A stretch of 12,089 nucleotides of DNA, taken from an uncultured Bacteroidales bacterium (GTDB taxonomy: Bacteria; Bacteroidota; Bacteroidia; Bacteroidales; UBA932). The notes below the pieces were generated by a model, which was given only the letters and a program-made list of their open reading frames with translations, did not search any database and was not told the DNA's origin. The stretch is taken from contig CAKUYG010000055.1 of assembly GCA_934702165.1 (NCBI GenBank), forward strand, positions 1 to 12,089, given 5' to 3'. This document shows, one piece after another, positions 7,406-12,089 of the stretch; position 1 is the first letter of the stretch, and each line of letters begins with the position of its first letter. The position numbers were made by a program, and so were the translations under genes.

Positions 7406-10400
7406 TTTATGTTGAATGAACTTTTGAGACGTATGTCAGTGGATGATGCTCCGACCATCACATCGAAGCGGCCGGGTTCGACGGTGAAACGCATGCCGGA
7501 ATCCCAGAGGCCGAGGTCCTGCGGGGTGAGGGTGAATGAGACTTCCCGGCTTTCTCCCGGAGCGAGGCTGATGCGCTCGAAGCCCCTGAGCACCTTGGTG
7601 TAGGTGGTGACGCTGCTCACCACATCGTCGATGTAGAGCTGGACGACTTCGTCCCCGGCACGGCTGCCGCTGTTGGTGACTGTGCACCGGACTTCTATGC
7701 TGCCCTCGGGGGTCTGCTCGCGCGGGCTGACGGAGAGGTCGGAGTACTCGAAAGTCGTGTAGCTCAGCCCATGGCCGAAAGGGTAGAGGGCGCCCCATAC
7801 GGAAGTCTCGCATGATTCGTCTGAGCCCGGCTTGAACGGGAAGGCGAAAGGTATCTGCCCCACGCTTTTCGGGAAGGTGACCGCAAGGCGTCCGCCCGGG
7901 TTGTTGTCGCCGAAGATGGTCTCGGCTACGGCCTGCCCGCAGAATTCTCCAGGGAACCAGCCGTGGATGATGGCCTTGACGTGGCGGTCGGCCCAGTTGA
8001 TGGTCGATGCCCTTCCGTCGAGAAGCACCAGCACCACCGGTTTCCCGGTTGCCACGACCGCTTCCATAAGTTCCTGCTGCCTGCCCGGCAGTTCCAGGCT
8101 GGTGCGGGAACGGTCTTCCCTGACAGTGAGTTCGTTGCCGCCGAGCACGAGTATGACTGCATCGGCTTTCTTGGCTGTTTTTACAGCTTCTTTGAGAAGT
8201 TGCTTTTCGTCTGCCGTCTTCTCGAAGCTCATGAGTTCGCTCTCCGGGAAATGCGGGTCTATGATCTCGCAGCCTTTCGCATAGCTGACCTTGCTTCCCG
8301 GGAGAAGTTCGCGGACACCTTCCAGCACGGTCTTTATCGGAGCTGCTGCCGGGCCGTAGCGGCAGATGAGCTGTTCCCTCTCGTCGGCGTTCGGGCCGAT
8401 GACGGCTATGTGCCTGATGTCCTTGGACAGAGGGAGCATGCCGCCCTCGTTCTTGAGCAGCACCATCGATTCCCTTGCGGCACGCAGCGAAAGAGCCTGA
8501 TGCTCAGGGCTGTGCACTTCCTTGAGGGCCTGATTGCCGTCGCCCCTGTACGGGTTGTCGAAGAGGCCGAGGCGGAACTTGACCCTGAGTATGTCGGCGA
8601 CCCTCTCATCGAGAGTCTCCATGCTGACTTTGCCGTGACGGACAGCGTCCCTGAGCGGAAGTACGAAGGATTCCGGGGTGCGGAAAGTGGTGCGGATGTT
8701 GAGACCGGCGTTGACGCATTGTGCCACAGCGTCTTCGTAAGAGTCCACGACTTTATGCTTGTCGTAGAGGAATTCCACGGCCTCGCTGTCGGAGACCACA
8801 TAGCCTCTGAATCCCCACTGTTTGCGGAGCAGGTCGGTGAGGAACCAGCTGCTGCCGCTCACAGGGACTCCGTCGTAGTCGTTGTATGAGCTCATCACGC
8901 CGAGCGCACCGGCTTCAGTGAAGGCCACGCGGAACGGGTCGAGGTAGAGCGTGCGCATCTCGCGCGGGGCCACCTTCGGGTCGGTGCGGGTCTTGCCGTC
9001 GCGCCCTCCCACCGGGATGCTGTAGACGGCAAAATGTTTCGGGGTGGATACGACTCCGCCCTCTTGGAGGGAGAGGATCATCCTTTTGCCAAGCTGTCCT
9101 ACGAGGTACGGGTCTTCTCCGTAGGTCTCCACGCAGCGTCCCCAGCGCGGGTCCTGCGAGATGTCGAGGATAGGGGAGTAGATGTTGGTGTAGCCGAGCA
9201 GATATGCTTCCCGGGCTTCGACTTTGCCGATCTCGGAAATGAGCTCCTTGTCCCATGTGGCTCCCTGCCCGCACTGGGCCGGGAAGTATGTGGCGCCGAC
9301 GCTGCAAAGTCCCCTGATCCCCTCATTGGTGAAGTCCACGGGGATGCCGAGCCTGGTCTGCTCCACGAACCATCTCTGGATGGCGTGGAGGGCATCTACG
9401 TGCTTTTTGAAGTCGGCTGCGTATGGTGAGGACGGGCTCTTGACACCGTTGTGCTCCTCGTCTATGTTGCCCACTCCGTCTTTCCATATCTCATTGCTCC
9501 ATTCCGGGGTAGGCAGATCATCCTTGAGCACGCGGCCGGTGCCGTAGAGAGTCACCATCTGGCAGGTCTTCTCCTCAAGGGTCATCATGGACAGGAGATT
9601 GGTGATCCTGTCTTCTTCCGGTGCGGAAGGGTCTTCGTAGGTGTCCATGACCCCGTTTTTGTTGAAGTCGATCCAGCCCTGCCTGTAGATGTTCCCGTCC
9701 CCGAGCCAGAAAAGCAGGGAGCCGAATCCGGGGTTGTCGCAGGTCCAGGCCTGCCCCTCCGGGCGGATTTTCTCCAGGACTTGAGCCGTGTACGGCATCT
9801 TCAGTCCCTTGCGGGCGACGAAGTGGGCGTAGGCGATCTCGAATACCGCGCGGAACTGTCCGCGGCCATGAGGGCTGATCTTGTCCCACTTGCAGTATTT
9901 GCCTGTCTTGTCCGTCCATGTGAAAAATGGCATGTTGTCATCGCCCAGATTGTAGCGGGAGAGGTATTCGTAGCAGGTCATCAGCCTGTTGTCCAGGGCT
10001 GAATAGAGATCCTTGCCTTGTTTCCATGCCACTTCACAGATCTCCGCCATGCAGCCGAGGGCCAGCATGCAGTGCGGCTGGTCGCGTCCGCTCTCCTGAA
10101 GCTGGCCGGAAGGAGCGGTGTAGTTGGGGAGAGAGCCGTTGTCATAGCCGGCTTCGAGGTATCTTCTGACGGCATCATCGTAGAGCGCCCGGTCATCGAG
10201 GAACACTCCCATCCCGATCATTCCCTTGAGGACGGAGAGTCCCCAGTTGCCGTTGGTGTAGGCGGGGTCGTTGTGGAATTTGGTGAACACCGGGATGAAC
10301 GCCTCGCGGAGCATGGTCTCCATCCCGCGGGTGTCAGCTTCCGTCCAGCCGTTCTTGTAAGTGCTGGACGGATAGGTGTAGCGCATCAGTTCGGCCGCGT

Positions 10401-10836
10401 TGGTGATGATGAATCCCTGGAGCCCGGCGCATAGGGGATCGTCCCTCGGTGTGATCTTCCTCAGTACAGCCGAGTACTTCCGGATGATCTCCATGGCCTT
10501 GTCTGCATGGGCCCTGTCGGCTGTGACTGTCCAGATGAGCGCATTGTAGTAGGCGGCATTGAAGTCGTCCTCGCATGGCTTCTTGGTCCAACTGTACTCG
10601 TCGGCCCTTGAGATGATCGGGAACGGCCCCTGGACCTTGTAGTCAGCTGATGATTTCGGATCGGCGATGAGTTTTTCCCAGGAGCCGTACGCCGGCTGCG
10701 TCCTGTCTTCCACATACGTGCGTATGCGGGACAGGTCTTCCGTCGTGTGCAGGATTCCCGGATGTGCAAAGTCTTGTCCCGAGGCTCCGACGGCTGTCAG
10801 GACGAGCAGTGAAGTCAATATTCCTTTCAGTTTCAT
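7402..10836 (-). CDS. Alginate-lyase-family domain fused to GH3 beta-glycosidase
   Basis: A 1144-residue exported two-enzyme protein, first gene of the operon. ATG 10836 is preferred because it starts the signal peptide (MKLKG...GASG before Gln21); an in-frame ATG at 10872 adds 12 residues. Residues about 23-375 resemble the alginate_lyase (alpha/alpha)-toroid family: HPGILHTTEDLSRIR (25-39), NGNWGLS (195-201), ESGRDQPH (248-255), AWKQGKDLYSALDNRL (270-285). The polymer this family cleaves varies, so alginate is not implied. The seam DFNKNGVMDTYED (390-402) looks like an EF-hand loop. The GH3 part follows: MTLEEKTCQM (418-427), RWGRCVETYGEDPYLVG (564-580), TPKHF (598-602), GYVVSDSEAV (678-687) with probable nucleophile Asp683, VREDRSRTSLELPG (905-918) with probable acid/base Glu907, YPFGHGLSYT (1018-1027), and a fibronectin-III-like domain at 1043-1138. 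No PA14 insert. The stop overlaps the GH92 start as ATGA. It probably cleaves terminal beta-linked sugars from lyase products; specificity unknown. Confidence 0.9.
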   Translation of the reverse strand: MKLKGILTSLLVLTAVGASGQDFAHPGILHTTEDLSRIRTYVEDRTQPAYGSWEKLIADPKSSADYKVQGPFPIISRADEYSWTKKPCEDDFNAAYYNALIWTVTADRAHADKAMEIIRKYSAVLRKITPRDDPLCAGLQGFIITNAAELMRYTYPSSTYKNGWTEADTRGMETMLREAFIPVFTKFHNDPAYTNGNWGLSVLKGMIGMGVFLDDRALYDDAVRRYLEAGYDNGSLPNYTAPSGQLQESGRDQPHCMLALGCMAEICEVAWKQGKDLYSALDNRLMTCYEYLSRYNLGDDNMPFFTWTDKTGKYCKWDKISPHGRGQFRAVFEIAYAHFVARKGLKMPYTAQVLEKIRPEGQAWTCDNPGFGSLLFWLGDGNIYRQGWIDFNKNGVMDTYEDPSAPEEDRITNLLSMMTLEEKTCQMVTLYGTGRVLKDDLPTPEWSNEIWKDGVGNIDEEHNGVKSPSSPYAADFKKHVDALHAIQRWFVEQTRLGIPVDFTNEGIRGLCSVGATYFPAQCGQGATWDKELISEIGKVEAREAYLLGYTNIYSPILDISQDPRWGRCVETYGEDPYLVGQLGKRMILSLQEGGVVSTPKHFAVYSIPVGGRDGKTRTDPKVAPREMRTLYLDPFRVAFTEAGALGVMSSYNDYDGVPVSGSSWFLTDLLRKQWGFRGYVVSDSEAVEFLYDKHKVVDSYEDAVAQCVNAGLNIRTTFRTPESFVLPLRDAVRHGKVSMETLDERVADILRVKFRLGLFDNPYRGDGNQALKEVHSPEHQALSLRAARESMVLLKNEGGMLPLSKDIRHIAVIGPNADEREQLICRYGPAAAPIKTVLEGVRELLPGSKVSYAKGCEIIDPHFPESELMSFEKTADEKQLLKEAVKTAKKADAVILVLGGNELTVREDRSRTSLELPGRQQELMEAVVATGKPVVLVLLDGRASTINWADRHVKAIIHGWFPGEFCGQAVAETIFGDNNPGGRLAVTFPKSVGQIPFAFPFKPGSDESCETSVWGALYPFGHGLSYTTFEYSDLSVSPREQTPEGSIEVRCTVTNSGSRAGDEVVQLYIDDVVSSVTTYTKVLRGFERISLAPGESREVSFTLTPQDLGLWDSGMRFTVEPGRFDVMVGASSTDIRLKSSFNIK

Positions 10837-10943
10837 GTCTACATATACGGACGGAGCAGGTGTTTTACTCACTTCATCGAAAATAAAAATTATTTGAGTA
10901 TTTTTACGCTGTTGCGCGTAATAAAAGGTAAAACCTGTTTACA
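10837..10943. promoter_or_regulatory. Divergent promoter region between the GH3 operon and GH43 gene
   Basis: This AT-rich stretch is the only non-coding DNA in the window and lies between two divergent starts, so it must hold both promoters if the genes start transcripts here. No perfect Bacteroides -7 box (TAnnTTTG) was found. One-mismatch versions are TATTTTTA at 10899-10906 on the plus strand, and TACCTTTT (10930-10923) and TATTTTCG (10885-10878) on the minus strand; none has a convincing -33 TTTG at proper spacing. Neither start has a Shine-Dalgarno sequence, as is normal in the phylum. Small inverted repeats (10904-10921, and GTTTTAC 10862-10868 against GTAAAAC 10928-10934) could be regulator sites shared by both directions. 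Confidence 0.5.
10904..10921. repeat. Small inverted repeat, candidate operator
   Basis: TTACGC (10904-10909) and GCGTAA (10916-10921) are perfect 6-base inverted arms around a 6-base centre, TGTTGC. The site is the most GC-rich patch in an AT-rich divergent intergenic region, 23 bases before the GH43 start. A dimeric DNA-binding protein site of LacI or similar type is possible. Arms this short can arise by chance, and no second copy was seen in the window. Confidence 0.3.
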
Positions 10944-12071
10944 ATGAAATTTTTCCTTACACTCGCGGCAGCCCTGTCACTTGTGCTGCCGGCCTCTGCC
11001 CAGCGCAGTTCTTTCAGACCGGGGGAAATCTGGCCTGACGACAAAGGAGTACATATCAACGCCCATGGGGGCGGGGTGCTCCTGCATGATGGAATTTATT
11101 ATTGGTTCGGGGAACACAAGACTGCCGGGCGCGCCGGCAACCAGGCCCATGTCGGGGTGCATTGCTATTCCTCCACAGACCTGTACAACTGGAAAGACGA
11201 GGGCATAGCATTCAAGGTGAGCCCTGACCCGGAGTCACCGGTGGCGGACGGATGTATACTGGAGCGTCCCAAGGTTATCTACAATGCCGGGACGGGCAAG
11301 TTCGTGATGTGGTTCCACCTGGAGCCGAAAGGTGCCGGGTATGGCGGGGCGATGGTCGGGATAGCGCAGGCCGACAATGTTACCGGGCCGTACAGTTTCA
11401 TCAGGGCCACCAGGACGGTGATCAGGACCTGGCCTGTCAACGTGCTCCCGCTGCACAAGGTACGTCCGGAGGGGGCCAACTGGAGCGAAAGGCCCAACCT
11501 CGCCAAGGGGGAGCACCCGGACTCTGTCAACACTCTCGGGCGCGACTTCGAGAAGGGACAGCATTCACGTGATATGACCCTCTTCGTCGATGACGACGGC
11601 AAGGCCTACCACATCTGCTCTTCAGAATCCAACAGCGTCATCCATATCGCCGAACTGACTGATGACTATCTTGATTTCAGCGGCAAATATGTGCGCGCTT
11701 TCATAGGGGACCGCATGGAGGCTCCGGCCATCTTCAAGAAGGACGGGCTGTACTATTTCATGGGCTCCGAGTGTACGGGCTGGAGGCCGAATCCTGGCCA
11801 CTCCGCCGTGGCCCCGTCCATCTGGGGGCCATGGACTCAGCTCGGCAACCCTTGCGTGGACGCCGACAGCGAGACCACCTACCATTCGCAGAGCACATTC
11901 TTCATCCCGGTGGCCGGCAAGAAGGACGCCTACATATATATGGGCGACCGTTGGACTCCGGACAACGCCATAGACGGACGTTATGTGTGGCTGCCTGTGG
12001 AGTTTGAGGACGGGCGTTTCATCCTGCACTGGCGTGACGAATGGGATCTGTCGATTTTTGACAAGAAATGA
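10944..12071 (+). CDS. GH43 family glycoside hydrolase (subfamily 24/34-like)
   Basis: A 375-residue exported five-bladed beta-propeller enzyme with a signal peptide (residues 1-19, ASA before Gln20). The opening IWPDDKGVHINAHGGGVLLHDGIYYWFGEHK region (29-59), with NAHGGG at 39-44, is typical of GH43 proteins near subfamilies 24 and 34, which include exo-beta-1,3-galactanases and alpha-L-arabinofuranosidases. Candidate catalytic residues are E107 in ERPKVIYN, D210 in SRDMTLF, E259 in MEAPAIF (general acid) and Q316 in YHSQSTFF. The usual N-terminal Asp base of GH43 is missing; the residue there is in NAHGGG. The E259 to Q316 spacing resembles Glu208 and Gln263 of the fungal galactanase Pc1,3Gal43A, where Gln acts as base. 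No carbohydrate-binding module follows. The gene runs divergently from the GH3 operon and its stop overlaps a following start as ATGA. A beta-galactosidase or exo-galactanase is the leading guess, an arabinofuranosidase the alternative. Confidence 0.87.
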   Translation: MKFFLTLAAALSLVLPASAQRSSFRPGEIWPDDKGVHINAHGGGVLLHDGIYYWFGEHKTAGRAGNQAHVGVHCYSSTDLYNWKDEGIAFKVSPDPESPVADGCILERPKVIYNAGTGKFVMWFHLEPKGAGYGGAMVGIAQADNVTGPYSFIRATRTVIRTWPVNVLPLHKVRPEGANWSERPNLAKGEHPDSVNTLGRDFEKGQHSRDMTLFVDDDGKAYHICSSESNSVIHIAELTDDYLDFSGKYVRAFIGDRMEAPAIFKKDGLYYFMGSECTGWRPNPGHSAVAPSIWGPWTQLGNPCVDADSETTYHSQSTFFIPVAGKKDAYIYMGDRWTPDNAIDGRYVWLPVEFEDGRFILHWRDEWDLSIFDKK

Positions 12072-12089
12072 GGCGTATTGCGGCCATAG
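12068..12089 (+). CDS. Start of a further gene cut by the right edge (MRRIAAI...)
   Basis: ATG at 12068 overlaps the GH43 stop TGA (12069-12071) as ATGA, the same arrangement seen at three minus-strand junctions. The seven readable codons give Met-Arg-Arg-Ile-Ala-Ala-Ile, which looks like the start of a signal peptide: two basic residues, then hydrophobic ones. It would be a second exported protein in the GH43 transcript. Too little is visible to say more, and the call rests mainly on the overlap pattern. Confidence 0.5.

Noticed and set aside
7963..8889. Plus-strand open frame of 308 codons opposite the GH3 region
   Set aside because: Antisense to the GH3 catalytic core, including the SDSEAV nucleophile region; no independent protein signal.
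7402..10836. Reading the N-terminal domain as proof of alginate degradation
   Set aside because: The alginate_lyase family name covers enzymes and domains acting on other polyuronates or of unknown function; no other alginate gene (PL6, PL7, PL17, KDG pathway) is in the window.
10837..10872. Upstream in-frame start for the lyase/GH3 protein (ATG at 10872)
   Set aside because: Adds 12 residues before the signal peptide with no clear n-region. It cannot be fully excluded, but ATG 10836 is the better start.
10878..10930. Bacteroides-type -7 promoter boxes in the intergenic region
   Set aside because: Only one-mismatch versions were found and none has a -33 element at the right distance, so I did not annotate a specific promoter.

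Overview
The window looks like part of a carbohydrate-degradation locus (polysaccharide-utilisation-locus type) from a GC-rich member of the Bacteroidales. The evidence is a set of secreted glycoside hydrolases of families typical of that order (GH97, GH92, GH3, GH43), signal peptides often cleaved just before Gln, starts without a Shine-Dalgarno sequence, and very tight gene packing. The base composition would suit Alistipes/Rikenellaceae or a similar GC-rich lineage, but that is only an impression. No SusC/SusD pair, regulator, tRNA, rRNA, insertion sequence or CRISPR array is present.

Layout: five genes on the minus strand run from about 10836 down to the left edge, in transcription order: (1) an alginate-lyase-family domain fused to a GH3 enzyme (10836-7402); (2) a divergent GH92 enzyme (7405-5075); (3) a GH97 enzyme (5078-3150); (4) a secreted alpha/beta hydrolase (3153-1549); (5) a second GH97 enzyme cut by the window edge (1556 to below 1). 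Every junction overlaps: three ATGA stop/start overlaps and one 8-base overlap, so the five genes read as one translationally coupled operon. On the plus strand, a GH43 gene (10944-12071) is transcribed away from the operon, and its stop again overlaps, as ATGA, the apparent start of another gene that leaves the window at the right edge. The only non-coding stretch is the 107-base AT-rich divergent intergenic region (10837-10943), which must hold the promoters and carries small inverted repeats. There is no gene-free stretch longer than 300 bases.

How the genes may work together: all six readable products carry an N-terminal export signal, so they should act in the periplasm or at the cell surface on one complex glycan. 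A lyase-like domain, exo-acting glycosidases of beta type (GH3, GH43) and alpha type (GH97, GH92 relative) and an esterase-like hydrolase suggest a branched, perhaps uronic-acid-containing and acylated heteropolysaccharide. A plant cell-wall or gum type glycan with galactose, such as an arabinogalactan-like polymer, is one guess from the GH43 type; the substrate cannot be read from the sequence.

The most notable points are the lyase/GH3 fusion with an EF-hand-like loop at the seam; two GH97 paralogues that match neither described GH97 catalytic arrangement, one of which also has Arg where the inverting base Glu should be; a GH92 protein that keeps its acid/base motifs but has lost two substrate-binding signatures of alpha-mannosidases; and a GH43 protein with a Glu/Gln instead of a Glu/Asp catalytic pair. 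Together they suggest a degradation pathway of unusual specificity.
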